64,000 nucleotides of DNA from positions 8,556,001 to 8,620,000 of the forward strand of contig NGZR01000002.1 in NCBI GenBank assembly GCA_002197995.1, given 5' to 3'. The first letter of the stretch is position 1; each line of letters begins with the position of its first letter. Below, in pieces: positions 44,364 through 55,858 of this stretch. This DNA comes from Gaeumannomyces sp. JS-464 (Eukaryota; Ascomycota; Sordariomycetes; Magnaporthales; Magnaporthaceae). The notes under the pieces were generated by a model, which ran no database searches, had not been told where the DNA came from, and saw nothing but the letters and a program-made list of their open reading frames with translations. The translations under genes and the position numbers were made by a program.

Positions 44364-46416
44364 ATGCTGCCGATGGCTTCGTATGCCGACGGCGCCGAGC
44401 CGCGCAGCCCTTCGCGCCAAGAAGACGACAACCATGCGCCCAGAACTGCCCAGGTGCGCTCCGGTGCAAACCTATACGATCCCCGGTGTGACACCAGCAC
44501 CGCTGGATCCGCAGCGCCGTCTTCCTTGGAATCTCGGGCTCTAAGCCCCGGGAAATCCGGGAATGCGGGTCCTGCCGGCTTCCCAACCGTAAGCCCCTGG
44601 GCCTGGGAGCTGCTGCTTCTCGCCTCTGCCACCGCTCTGCTGTCGGGCATCACCAGCGTCCTGGTGATGTATAACGGGCGGCCTGTGCCGCAGTGGCCCT
44701 TTAGCATCAACCTGAATACCCTCGTGGCTCTTCTGTCCACCATAATGCGCGCAATTTTGGTCGCCGCCGTGGCAGAATTCCTGGGCCAAGCGCGGTGGTT
44801 TTGGTTCACGGGGCCAAAAGCGCGGCCGTTACAAAACCTGCACCGACTTTTGATAACGGCAGCCGGGGCGTGTTTGGCTCTCTTCGTCTGTTTTGGATGG
44901 TGCTCCAGACACGACGCGCTGACGGCGGCCGGGGGCTGGGTCTGGCCGGGTCCCTTTTCATCGTTTTCAGCGGCGTGGTCGCCCCTTTACGCACACAGGC
45001 CATCACACGGTGTCTTGCGTGGCGCAGGTGCCGGGACACTCGACGCCTCGCTACCCGTCGCTTACTTACCGTGCCTGGGTTGACGCGGGTACTACCCTAC
45101 GCCACGTCCCACACTGGGAGTGACCCTTGACCCTGCGGTGGACTTGAAAGCGTCCATGGTCAACGGGCTCTTGGATCCGAACAGCGTAAACTCGCTTATC
45201 GTCGCAACTTGCCAGACGGGTAACTGCACTTTTACCAGTGACGGAGCCGGGGTTACGCACTCATCTATCGGCATATGCAGTCGCTGCGTCGACAACACCG
45301 ATTCTGCATTCGAAGATGGTGGGAACTCGAAACGTGACACTGAAGATGAAGCCGCCGCCCTTCATGCCATAATTGCGATAGCGCCGGACCTAAAAAGACC
45401 GACAAAGTTACCGCCAGCCCTAAAGGAAATAACTGTTAGTCTTCGAGGAAGTCCACAAAAGATACGCCCGTTGTTGCAGGATGGCGCTCCCTGGATGAGT
45501 GTTCTCGCTGAAGCGAGTAGTGCCAACATCACAAGGGAACTAGCAGACATTGCTAGCGCGTCTCTGATCAACATCAGCATTCTCGCCCTAACTGATGCTC
45601 CCTGTGGGAATTCGCCATCGGCACGAAAGTGTCCGCGCAACATCACTCTGTACCGCGTCGACAAAAACGAGCAAAAACAAGCGGGCTATACAACGGATGT
45701 GGTCGCCGTATCCTGCAGCATTTATGCTTGCCTCAAAAGCTACTCGGCAAAAATCATCTCCGGAGCTTTAGAAGAACACGTCGTTACAACCGTGCCGTCA
45801 AGCATGCCCGACGGTTCGGGCAATTACACGGCACTGCGCGACCCTGCACCATGCCCGACGGGACAGTTTACACTCACTGGGAAGGAGAGGAATGGGGGTG
45901 GCGAACCAGTTGGAAGAACCTCCACCGGGACCGGCGGCGGCGGCGGCAAGGTCTTGACGTCGTTTCATGACTATCGCTACGAGGAGACTCTGGTTTTTGC
46001 CAGCGGGCCACCAGGACACGAGGGGCCGTTTCGCGGCGGAGATGGGCGACGTTTGGGAAACGACCGTTTGCATCAAGCTCGATTGGCCCTGGCTGCTCCT
46101 CCCCGGTTTACTCATAGCCGCTGCTACCATCATGCTCGTTTGCACCGTAATGAGGAGCCGTGCGGACAAAGCCTGGCCGGTTTGGAAGGGGAGCGTCTTG
46201 CCCCTGGTGTTATACGGGCAAGTTCGGGGCGGGGCGAGAACCAGCGGGGCTGCCGGCGATAGCGACGCAGAAAGCAAAAGTCTGCTAAGCGAGGGAGGAA
46301 AAGGCGACGCGCACCGGGAACTGATGGACCTCAACGGCTTGGAAACCAGGGCGAGGAGGACGATCGTGAGATTTCGTCGTGAGGAGTCGGGCCCTAGTTT
46401 TGTAACTATTATATAG
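44364..46416 (+). CDS. DUF3176 family fungal membrane protein (several apparent frameshifts)
   Basis: A fungal-specific integral membrane protein of unknown function. The first in-frame ATG is 44364. The N-terminal ~70 residues are hydrophilic. The DUF3176 core follows: PWAWELLLLASATALLSGIT, PFSINLNTLVALLSTIMRAI, FLGQARWFWF, then (next frame) FDNGSRGVFGSLRLFW and a second membrane helix (LGLAGSLFIVFSGVV). The large extracellular part has paired Cys motifs (CQTGNCTF, CSRCVDN), N-glycosylation sites and ends with a C-terminal helix (LDWPWLLLPGLLIAAATIML). Frame changes are needed near 44840, 45005, 45110 and 45960. Four breaks in one gene next to a transposon may mean true decay, unlike the single breaks elsewhere. 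Family assignment is good, intactness uncertain. Confidence 0.7.
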
Positions 46417-47417
46417 CGAATAAGCTTGGAGCGTTGGGGAAATAAGGGGTGGGGACGGCAGGGCGTCGAGCTCGACGGATGTGCCGAAGCCGCTCGGCTG
46501 CTGGAAAGTGGCGGTGGTGGGTGGTGGCAGCAATTTTACTGGCGACGAGCTTTGTGCCTAGGTAGGTAGGTACCTAGGTACGTGGGTATGCACATGAATT
46601 GCCCAGCCATTCCTGCCAAGCCATTGCGCTGACACGCCAAGCAGACCAGAACCACAACACTGTATCCGGCGCCGACGGCGATAGCGATGCAGTTAGCCCG
46701 TCCGTCACCCACAAGCCAAACCCCAAAGTTGAAGCTCTGTTGAAGCAGAGGAGGCTGTGTTCGTCATTTGGTTAGTGCATGGCCGCACGAGGGGTGAAAT
46801 ATGGTGTGCAGGTCCTTGACCGACTACTCTGCTGGCGGCACGTTCGGGGAAGGCTTTTAGGTCATGCGTGGTCTATCTCTTTTGATTTCCTCCAGATACT
46901 TGCAATTTACTAACAGAGCTATTAACTACACACCTTTTATTACAAAAGCGCATAACGCAACAATTTCACACACACTACGCGGCACCTTCTAGGCATGGTT
47001 CACGATTCACACGGTGCGGGCGGGGCTCTTGGAGGTTTGGTTGTTGTTCAATTTCCCGGCCAGGATTTATTTCAATTTTTTTTCAAAGGAGTGACTCGAG
47101 GTAAGCGAAGAGGAGAACTTCGTTACAAAGGAAAAAAAAGGCATGTTCCTTCTCCTGGGACCCAACCCCCTTCTTTGGCTAAGCGCTAAGCCGTCGGTGG
47201 GCTGAAGAAAGGGCCGCTTGACGTTAGATGACAATTGGGGCATAGGAAATGGAAACGGGGTGCTCTTGTGCCGTACCGGAAAGCGGTTTGTGCTTGACTT
47301 GTCGAGAATCCTTAGGTGCTGCGGACGCAGTTCCTGGTGCCGGGGCCGCAGACCGCCTAATCGGACAGAGTTTAATTGTTTAGCTTTTTCCTCTTGCTCC
47401 AGCCGTACAAAGCACGC
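46417..47417. other. Gene-poor intergenic region
   Basis: Contains a TAGGTAGGTAGGTACCTAGGTA-like cluster at about 46558-46582 (listed in findings, shown here in shortened form). No gene recognised. Confidence 0.45.
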
Positions 47418-47681
47418 TTATGGGGCAAGGGGACATACGCGGTTGCCGTTGCGGCAGGCATAGTGGGAGCAGCTGCTCTGGCAGCTGGCGAGGCAGTTCA
47501 CGCGCCTGATGAGGACTGGGCTCAGGCAGCTGTAGCCGCAGCTCTGGCGGGCTAGGAGGGGGTTGCCGGCATCGAGCCCCTCATCGCGAGCATCGATCTC
47601 GACGTCCTCGACAGGCGTGTTGTCCGGGATCACAGAGGCGGCGACGCCCAGGGCAAAGACGATGACGGCGGAGAACTTCAT
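47418..47681 (-). CDS. Secreted cysteine-rich prepropeptide (87 aa)
   Basis: Complete in one frame, ATG 47681 to TAA 47418. A signal peptide (MKFSAVIVFALGVAASV) is followed by an acidic propeptide (EDVEIDARDEGLDAGNP) ending LLAR, then a ~42-residue mature peptide beginning QSCGYSC. The mature part has seven cysteines spaced C-x3-C-x10-C-x3-C-x3-C-x4-C-x6-C, and is basic. The first four cysteines match the C-x3-C...C-x3-C arrangement of helical-hairpin peptides. The odd cysteine number suggests a dimer, a free thiol or a sequence error. Candidates are an effector, an antimicrobial or a self-signalling peptide; none is demonstrated. A TATA box lies 141 nt upstream. Confidence 0.7.
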   Translation of the reverse strand: MKFSAVIVFALGVAASVIPDNTPVEDVEIDARDEGLDAGNPLLARQSCGYSCLSPVLIRRVNCLASCQSSCSHYACRNGNRVCPLAP

Positions 47682-47821
47682 TTTGAATGAGAGGTTGTTG
47701 CGGAAGCTTGGTGCTGTCTCGTGATGATGATGATGGGCTTAAGGGGGCAATGCGATCGGTGATGGCTGGCCTGGGGAGAAAGGGGAGAAAAAGGGATCAG
47801 ACCTGGGGGAGGTTGTCGGGT

Positions 47822-47828
47822 TTTTATA
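47822..47828 (-). promoter_or_regulatory. TATA box of the secreted-peptide gene
   Basis: The minus strand reads GTGTATAAAAACC, about 141 nt upstream of ATG 47681. Confidence 0.6.
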
Positions 47829-48559
47829 CACGGTCAGAGGTCCCGCAAGACGCCTTCTTTCTTCCACAAAGACATGATGTTTCAATCAATAAGCTCACAG
47901 TAGTCATTCCTGTCCGGCCTGGTCTGGTTCGACTAGTCCCTCTTTGCAGCTGCATCACCTTGCTTGTCTTTCGAGGTTGAGGACTCCAAGCGGCTTACGC
48001 GCAGAATTGCGGCCCTTGGCGATTGCGCGATGACGTGGTTGATTGTTATTACCCATTTCGGCAACTAATCACCCCACGCAGTGTGTTTGCCAACCGCTCG
48101 ACCACCGGTTCAGCGCAAATGGCGGGCAGCTAAATATGCAGGTAAGACGGACTCGCAGGTTTATACTTCTTGGGCACCTCGGCTTTGTCCCGATTCCCGG
48201 CAGTCGGCGGAAGGGGATAGGGCCTAGTTCCGCCGGTTGTCTTGGCACAATTGCTCGCATCCTTTCCCCTCACGATACGCGTTTTCGATTACCTTAGCCG
48301 CGACACCACAGTTGCATTCTTCTGCTTACCAACACTATAACCAAGCCGAAATGCGGGCCCCAAATAAATTTATTGCCCTCCCCGCATCCCTAACCAAGGC
48401 CTTGATACGTAACGTTTACTGCCCGACCGACTATATCGCCGCCCCGCGAGGTTTTAACTTTGAGTCCGCATAGAAACGTGAGATTCTATTGCAAAGAAAA
48501 GGTGCATGTAGTAGACCTGTTGGATTGATCTCTATCTCTAAAGAACTCGTAGGAAAACA
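47829..48559. other. Intergenic region
   Basis: Upstream flank of the secreted-peptide gene and further gene-poor sequence. A short plus-strand ORF (48351-48473, MRAPNKFIALPASLTKALIR) is not supported by other evidence. Confidence 0.4.
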
Positions 48560-48582
48560 CCCGAGGGTCTCCGACCCTCGGG
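48560..48582. other. Perfect 10-bp hairpin followed by a T-run
   Basis: CCCGAGGGTC, loop TCC, GACCCTCGGG, then CTCTTTTAT. The arms are fully complementary over 10 bp with a 3-nt loop. It looks like an intrinsic terminator, but in a fungal genome it is more likely part of a repeat or transcript end. Origin unknown. Confidence 0.6.
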
Positions 48583-48870
48583 CTCTTTTATACATGAGTG
48601 TGCAGTAGCGTTGCTGAACTCCTCTCGGCGTCGCCGAGTGTTCTGTAACTGCTTAACGAGCACCTGCGACGCCGACGAGGGTGGTGATGCAGACCCCGGC
48701 CGGGGGCACCTCCTTGCTCCTTTGCGACAGATTCTGTCATCTTGGTTTAATGATTATACCCCCGATTTGGCATGTCTTAGCGCCGAGCTTTATAGAAGCT
48801 GTCAGCATCGCTCCGTTTCTGCTACCACGGTAACTCGCATGCAGTCAGCGTGTAGGTTAGGTCAGGCCGA

Positions 48871-49000
48871 ATGACGAGGAGGTCCGGGGGGAAGAGGGGA
48901 AGAGCGGAAGAGGTGGAGGAAGAGGAGAAGGAGGAGGAGCAGGAGGAAGACGAGAAGGGAGACGAGGAAGAAAAGGAGGAGGAAGGGCGAGGCAGGGGTG
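48871..49000. repeat. GA-rich (purine) low-complexity tract
   Basis: One strand is almost entirely G and A (GAGGAGGAAG-type repeats). It yields an artefactual Glu/Lys-rich ORF and is not taken as a gene. Confidence 0.85.
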
Positions 49001-50285
49001 GAGTGGCAGTCATCAAGGTAGATGTCCGCTTGCTATTGGTACGGATAGATGCGCGGAGCTTTCTTATCGACAAACGGCTGATTTCTTGCAACTAAACCCA
49101 GCTTAACGTGAGATCGTTACTGCTATGCTGCCATGTGATCCCTCCCAGCCGATAGCTCCCGGCTACCACACGGGGGGGAGTAGTCGGGCAGCGTTTCGCC
49201 CGGTTCGGCCCCTCCGGCGGCTCCGGCGCCGCGTTGCCCGGCTTCTTGCGCGGGAAAGCTGCCGACCCCGGCCTCGCCTCAGCTACCGGAAATATTTTGG
49301 GCAGTGGGCCCAAGCTGCGCCTGAGTTGACGGGCGCAGCTTTAGGCTTGGACACCCGGGTTAAAGGAGGCGCGAAAGGTTGTCTTACACGAGACTAGGGC
49401 AAGGAACCATGGACGTGCAAAAAATTGCGATAAAAATAAAAGGAAAATCCTGCGACAAGGCCGGAATACGGCGCAACGAGGAGACTGGAGCTCCTCGACC
49501 ACCAACGACAAGGCCTCACAGCGTCGAGAAGTTGTCTTTGTTCGCCCGGCCCACCATTCATTGGGCCAGAATTTTCCTGGTGGGCTTCCCTGCGCTAGGG
49601 AATCGATCGGCGAGAAGGGCTACTAGAATGGGCGGAAGAGTCTACACGGTGCGCGTAGAAGATGAAGTTTGGCAGTGGCGGTAGGAACCATGTGGGAAGG
49701 GTGAAGTTTGGTGGAAGGAGTGCAACGAAGTGCGAGTGACAAGGAACTGTGGAACTCAAACCAAGCAACTGATGGTTGGGTCTGTGCTCAGGGTTGCTTG
49801 CCCTTCGTCGCTAGCAAAAAGGGGGAGATTCCTGACGCTGGGAGGATCTGTAGGCAAAATCAAAATGGACTTGCTTTGAAAAAGAGCAGAAAAGTACAGA
49901 CCAAGCTGCGTGAGAGAGAGAGAGATCTGACGCCCCTCTGCTGTCATCTGTCCCAGGCGCGGCGGGGGCGGCTCCTCGTTGGCAGGTGGCGGCTGAGGCG
50001 TGTCGTTGCTCGCAGCTGGTGGGGGGACATTTGGAGCTCGCAGGCTCCACCTAGAGCCTCCAGACACCGTTGGTCGGTCCCTATCTTTGATACAGGAGAG
50101 CTCATGTACCTCTCTTTGAAATCGATTCGAGCGGTCGGGTTCCGTAGAAAGCGTATGACGCCGTCTCTTCGGAGTCAGGCTTTGATCTGCAGTCGCGAGA
50201 ACCTAGGAGAAGTGGGCAGCCGCAGCCAGTGTGGCAAGGCTCCTGGTGGCGGCCTCCTGTTGATTCCAGGCTACGTTCAAGCTGG
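49001..50285. other. Region without supported genes
   Basis: Overlapping ORFs on both strands lack domains, signals or membrane segments. A (GA)n stretch lies at 49911-49925. Confidence 0.45.
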
Positions 50286-50879
50286 CTACGTAGGGCATGG
50301 CGTGCGCCATGTCAGGTCGAAAACATATGTTGGTCCAGAACCTGCTGCTAAAAAAAAACAATGGATCGATAGAGCTATCAAGGTGCTCGCGCGCGAGAGG
50401 ACGACGGCTTCGACACGACCGGCAACCCGCCCCCTAGGCGCCGCAAGCTCGTGTAAGTCGTCCCTCGTAGGGCGGATTGCATCAAAGTCTTGAAGCAGTC
50501 CTGCGCACAAGGCTGCCATGTCGTCCAGGCACGTGACACGGCACCTCCCCATCGAGTCACCCGGGGCGGGCTTGGATATCGATCTGACCAGTAGTTCTAC
50601 GAAGATCCCGACAGCACCCGACCAATAACGCTGGCTAAGCTTCAAAATAGAGAAACCACTGTCGTTGCTTCCAGCTCCCATTTACAGTAACCGGTACTGG
50701 GCTATGGGAATGGACAGTATCACCATTGAGTCCGAGGGACGGGCTCCGGACCATTTGCCACAGGAATATTTGTAATGCCGCAGATCAAAAGCATAGGTAG
50801 TCAAAACTACATCAGTGGACGGCGGCTTGGGGGACGACGGAACGCTGGCGAGACCTGGCCCAAAACTAAGGGGAGACAT
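50286..50879 (-). pseudogene. Unrecognised ORF with one in-frame stop
   Basis: One minus-strand frame runs from ATG 50879 (MSPLSFGPGLASVPSSPKPP) to a stop at 50286, interrupted once by TAA at 50682-50684, directly followed by ATG. The second part has SILKLSQRYWSGAVGIFVEL and CRVTCLDDMAALCAGLLQDF, with a hydrophobic helix near the C-terminus (TLIALSIHCFFLAAG). I do not recognise the family. No intron of acceptable size bridges the stop. It could be a decayed gene or chance. Confidence 0.3.
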
Positions 50880-52000
50880 GGCCGAGCAGTGTCGTCGATC
50901 CTGGCTTCGAGCTCAGTGCCCTAGCCAGATTAGTCCAGAGCGATGTCGTCGCTTTGTGGCCCAATGACGGCCGACAAATCCATGATGAGGAGGATCTGAG
51001 AAAGACCAGAGGGCGGTAAAAGAACGAACGGCTCTCGGGCAAATGAACGAAAGCATCATCTACCTATGCTATAGAAAAGCGAAAAGGCACGTGGATGATC
51101 TATTTGTTCCTGGCTTGGCCTCGGCGGCGGCGTCCCGATGACGCCTGCTGGGTTCCGTTTAATCTGTCGGTTTGCACCCTACGATGTCCCGCCGCTTGCC
51201 GTCATTGAGGGCGATAGAACATGGAAATCCCTGGAGCGCGTGGGGAGCAGTTGCGGAGGCGTGGGTTGGGAAAGTCGGGCCGCGGGTCTTCATCTCCAGT
51301 CGTTGTCCGCTAGGAAATCTCCAGTCAACGGGCCTTGGCCCTTTGCTCGTTTGGTTTTCGAGAAGTGGGCGGGGTGTGCCATTCGAGAGAATGCAAGGGC
51401 AAAAAGACCGATATTACAACGAGCTAAAGCAGGGAAACCATGGCATTGGAAAAGGAGAAAGGGACCCGCCAAGAGCGTGGCAGAGCTCGCCGTGGTTGAC
51501 TGCACGATCCAGTGAGTTGATGCCACCTCCCATTTTGCACCAGTCGATCGACCGCAATTGGGGAGGAACTGGAGGGGATGGCTGCGAGGCCTCGGCATTA
51601 GTGGCTTGGCAACATGAGCTTGGTGGCAGGTCGGGCACACGTCTCAGGGGCAGCCCAGGTCAAATCGCGGAGCACCGACGTCAGTCTGGGGCTCCTTTTG
51701 CCAGGGCTTGGAGGGCGCGCCAATCACGAGCTCGCGCGATTTCCCGCCTGTAGGTTGGGACCTGCCCTTCCCGTCCATGGTGCAACCTCGTATTTGCACA
51801 TCAACGCCCGATGCCATGGAACCAGTGTATCCACCCGCCGGCATGCAAATTTCACCCCAGAGGACCCAAGATAGACGGCTAAGCGACCTCGCCGGCGTGC
51901 TTAAGAGGGGCGCCCCTCGCCCGCGTCAAAATGGCCTCCCTCGCCCTCTCCAGCCCCAGGCCCCCGGACTCTTGCGGCATCCCACTGCGGCGACGACGAG
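50880..52000. other. Upstream region of the subtilase gene
   Basis: Contains the probable promoter of the subtilase gene. No other gene is supported. Confidence 0.45.
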
Positions 52001-54828
52001 ATGCACGCCATGCGCGCACTCCTTCTCCTGGGCCTCGGCCTCCTGAACGGGGCCGCGGCCCTCCGTGTGCGCTCCGACGCACCGTCGAGGAGCCACTCGC
52101 CGGCGGCAGCAAGACCATCATTGTCGAGTTGGCCAAGGGTTGCGACGTCGAGGGCGTCAAGCGCAAGCTGCAGGAGCAATCCGCCGGCACCACCGTGCTC
52201 AAGACATTCGAGTCCGACGTCTTCACCGGCATCAGCGTCGAGACCACCGACAACACTCTCGAATCCCTCGAGGGGCTGGCCGACGCCGTCAAGGCCTGGC
52301 CCATGCGCCTGGTCGACATCCCCAGCCCCGAGCGCGGCAAGACTTTTAGCAGCGACGCCGCGGCGAAGGAGTATTCGCTGCACGAGTACACCGGCGTCGA
52401 CAAGGTCCACGGGGCCGGCATTTACGGCAAGGGTGCCGTTGTTGCTGTCGTCGACACGGGCGTCGACTACACCCATGCCGCCCTCGGCGGTGGCTTCGGT
52501 CCTGGCCACAAGGTTGCCGGAGGGTACGACCTCGTCGGCAACGGCAACTACCCTACCACGCCCAAGAAGCCTGACGATGACCCCAAGGACCAGAACGGTC
52601 ATGGCACCCACGTTGCCGGCATCATCGCCGGGAAGACAGACCACTTCACCGGTGTCGCTCCTGAGGCAACCCTGCGGCCTACAAGGTCTTTGGCGGCGGC
52701 AATGGCGGCACCGAGGAGACATCCTGATTGAAGCATTCCTTATGGCCTACAAGGACGGTGCCGACGTCATCACCGCCAGCATCGGTGGCGCCAGCGGCTG
52801 GTCTGATAGTGCCTGGGCCGTGGTGGCCTCCCGCATCGTCGATAGCGGTGTCGTGGTCACCATCTCTGCTTCAAACTTTGGCGTCTTTGGTCCCTTTGTC
52901 GCCTCATCTGGCAGTTCGGGCAAGAACGTCATTGCCGTCGCTTCATCCGAGGCCAGCGATCTTGCCGCGGACCCGTTCATCGCCAACTTCACTCTCGATG
53001 GCAATACCAACGTGTCCACCCTCGCCTATTACCCCAGCGACAAGCCCTGGAACATCAGCGGCCTCAAGATTGTGCCGACCTCGCTCAACACGTCCGTCGC
53101 CGACGATGCTTGCCAGCCTCTGCCCAGCGGGACTCCTTCGCTCAACGGCTCGGTGGCCCTGGTTCGCCGCGGTGGTTGCGACTTTGCCGTAAAACAGGCC
53201 AACGTTGAGGCTCTCGGCGCCAAACACCTCCTGATTTATAACGATGAGCGCATCTGGGCCGCGCCCTTTACCAAAGGAAGAGCTCTGAGCTTGCCCTCGT
53301 CGAGGCCAAGGCCGGCAAGGCCATCGTGGAAACCGTCGCTGCCGGCGGCTCAGTGGTCGTCGACTTCTCACAGAAGCTCTCCCACAAGGTCGGAGTCTTT
53401 AACAGCGCTGGGGGGATCCCGAGCGATTTCACATCGTGGGGCCCTCTGTTCGACCTGCAGATCAAGCCCGACGTGACGGCGCCCGGCGGCAATATTTTGA
53501 GTACCTACCCCGACAACCAGTGGACGATTCTGAGCGGCACCTCGATGGCCTGCCCTTATGTCGCTGGTGTCGCCGCCCTGTACGTCAGCGCCCACGGCGG
53601 GCCGCAAGGCTCACGGCTCTGGCTTCGGCCGCGAGATGTTCCAGCGCATCGTCTCCAGCGGCGGCGCCCTTCCCTGGGCGAATGACAGCCCGTACCGGAC
53701 CGGCAAACCGGTTGACGATAAGGGCTTTTTTGCCCCGGTTCCACAGGTCGGCGCGGGTATGATTAACGCGGCGAAAGTTCTCAACTCCAACACGCGCCTC
53801 AACTTCGAGCCTTTTGCGCTCAACGACACGGCCAACCTCCGGGCCGAGCATGAGCTCGCCATTACCAACAGCGGGAAGGAGCCCGTCGAATATAGTTTCC
53901 AGCTGCAGCCGGCCGCTGGCATCGAGATCTTCCAGCCCTACAATCAGTTTGGTGCCCGCAACGGCCTATTCAAAGGCCTCATGGACCTAGAACCCATCAG
54001 CCTGGTCCCGAGGGTATCCATGCCTGACCCTGTCACGGTCGCGCCGGGCGAGACGCGCAACGTCAGCTTTACCTTCGCGGCGCCGGCCGGGCCCGGCGTC
54101 AACGCCAGCAACATGCCGCTCTACAGCGGCAAGGTGCTCGTCACAGGCGGCAACGGCGACTCGCTTTCGGTTCCGTACATGGGCGCCGCCTTCAGCCTGG
54201 CCAACGAGATCAAGCAGATGTGGAGGAAGGGCAGCCCGGAGCTCTCGTGGCGGACCCCCAAGGTTTGGACTTTCGACCTGAGCTCGACCGCGCCTGGCTA
54301 CCCCATCGTCTTCATGTCGGTCGAGTATGGCTCCCGCCAGGTCCGCTGGGACGTGTACGAGTCCGGCTGGACCGAGGACCGCTGGAGCTACCCGCCCGTC
54401 GTCGGCGAGAACGGCTACGTCGGCTCGGCGACGTCGTTTGCGGCCACGCACATCGGCAGCGTCTTTGACCCGGCAACCATGCAGGAGAACAACACCTTCC
54501 CGTTCCCCATTGAGGGCGTCATCCGGAACAGCGGCACCATTGGCATCTACCACTTCTGGTGGCTTGGCGCACTGGCCAATGGCTCCCAGATCACGTCTGG
54601 GAAGTACAAGTAAGTTGGTTTTGGATCCATTGTCTCTTCCCTATTCCTGCATGGCCTTTACTACCCCTTGTGTTCACACAGAAGCTGACTGGCCCTGCCT
54701 TTGCTCTCAGGATGCGGTTCGCTGCTCTCCGCCCCTTCGTTGACCCCAAGGATTCGGCCAGCTGGTCGATCTGGGATCTGCCCGAGATCACCATCGATCG
54801 AGCTAAAAGGAACAGCACCCAATCGTAG
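52001..54828 (+). CDS. Secreted subtilisin-like serine protease (S8) with PA and C-terminal beta-sandwich domains
   Basis: An extracellular endopeptidase of about 900 aa. ATG 52001 starts a signal peptide (MRALLLLGLGLLNGAAAL). Next come an I9-type propeptide (TIIVELAKGCDVEGVKRKL...TFESDVFTG) and the S8 domain: catalytic Asp in VVAVVDTGVDYTH, His in NGHGTHVAG and Ser in SGTSMACPYVAG. A protease-associated insert (GSVALVRRGGCDFAVKQAN) lies between His and Ser. After the catalytic domain, a fibronectin-like region (LNFEPFALNDTANLRAEHEL) and a further beta domain follow. A short intron (54610-54710) precedes the last exon (54711-54828). At least five 1-nt changes are needed: near 52080, CGGCC at ~52681, GAGGAG at ~52715, ~53287, and G3 at ~53605. 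Catalytic residues are all present, so activity is plausible if the indels are errors. Confidence 0.88.
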
Positions 54829-55858
54829 ATTTGCCGATCTAGAGAATATGCTTTACATATGATCAATAGCAAAAACATACTTCCATGAGTAGTAGATGGG
54901 CAGTAGTGTGGTCCTACGACAATGGACGTTGCCGTCTAAGTCTCTAGAGACCCTGCCCGATCCCTGTGAAGCCCGTTGCATTTCCCCATCGGCCATACGA
55001 CAGCACCGGTTCTAATGCATCTCAATGGGCACTCGTGAGCTCCTAGGCACCTACGCAGGGTGGAAATCAAGGTCACAGCAACTAACATCTAGGGCTTACC
55101 GTCTGTGAATGTCTTGTGGTGGTGCATCCTCAAGATAGAAGCCGCTGGCCGACCCTGTTCTGTGATAGCGGGCGGGACCGCTGTGGTACCAGGAAATGGA
55201 TAATGGTAGCCACGAGAAAGCTTGAGCCAGCGATGGCCGTAAATATGAGGAGGATTCGCAGTGCCGCGTCCATTGCTGTTCTATGCCACAAAATCTCGGC
55301 CAGAGACAGGAAGGGGAGAAAAGGTTCGGACGACGAGGGGAGCGTATGTGTCTGGCTGTGTCCGAAATAATTTTCCAAATATTTTGTAAGGCTTGTGCGT
55401 GCCTACCACCACAGAACTCACGAACCGGGCTTTTGGGCCTTTAAATACATCAGAGGGCTGATCTGCAGGTTTCACATGCGCTCCGTTACACCCGGCCAAT
55501 GCGGGTATCGAGCACCACTTGTGCAGCTGTTTGTAGTTCACCTGTGCTCTATGATACGAAGCACTAGCTTAGCTGGACGCAAGCAAACTAAGGAGTACCC
55601 GGGCGGTTTGACGCTCCACAAGAAGCGAGCTTAGTATGCGTGTGAGAGCCTGTGTGCTACGTCTTCCGACGGCTGCAACTTTTGTCAACAGGTCACAAGC
55701 GGCGGGTTTTTGCAGTTGAGCATGGGAGGTTAATGGAGTCACGGTGTGACTGAAACCAGAAGATAGATGAAAGATAATGGATTTGGTGGAACTATCTTAT
55801 ATCCTATTAAACTCATATCGCAGAACTTTAAAGTGTGGCAGCCGATTTTATACGTGTA
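54829..55858. other. Convergent 3' intergenic region
   Basis: AT-richer sequence. A 47-aa minus-strand ORF with a hydrophobic helix (55275-55130, LRILLIFTAIAGSSFLVATI) is not supported by other evidence. Confidence 0.4.

Noticed and set aside
48351..48660. Solo LTR (TGTTGGA start near 48519)
   Set aside because: No matching CA end, target duplication or second copy is visible in the window.
48871..49095. Plus-strand ORF rich in Glu/Lys as an acidic protein
   Set aside because: It is the translation of a purine-rich low-complexity tract with no domain or start context.
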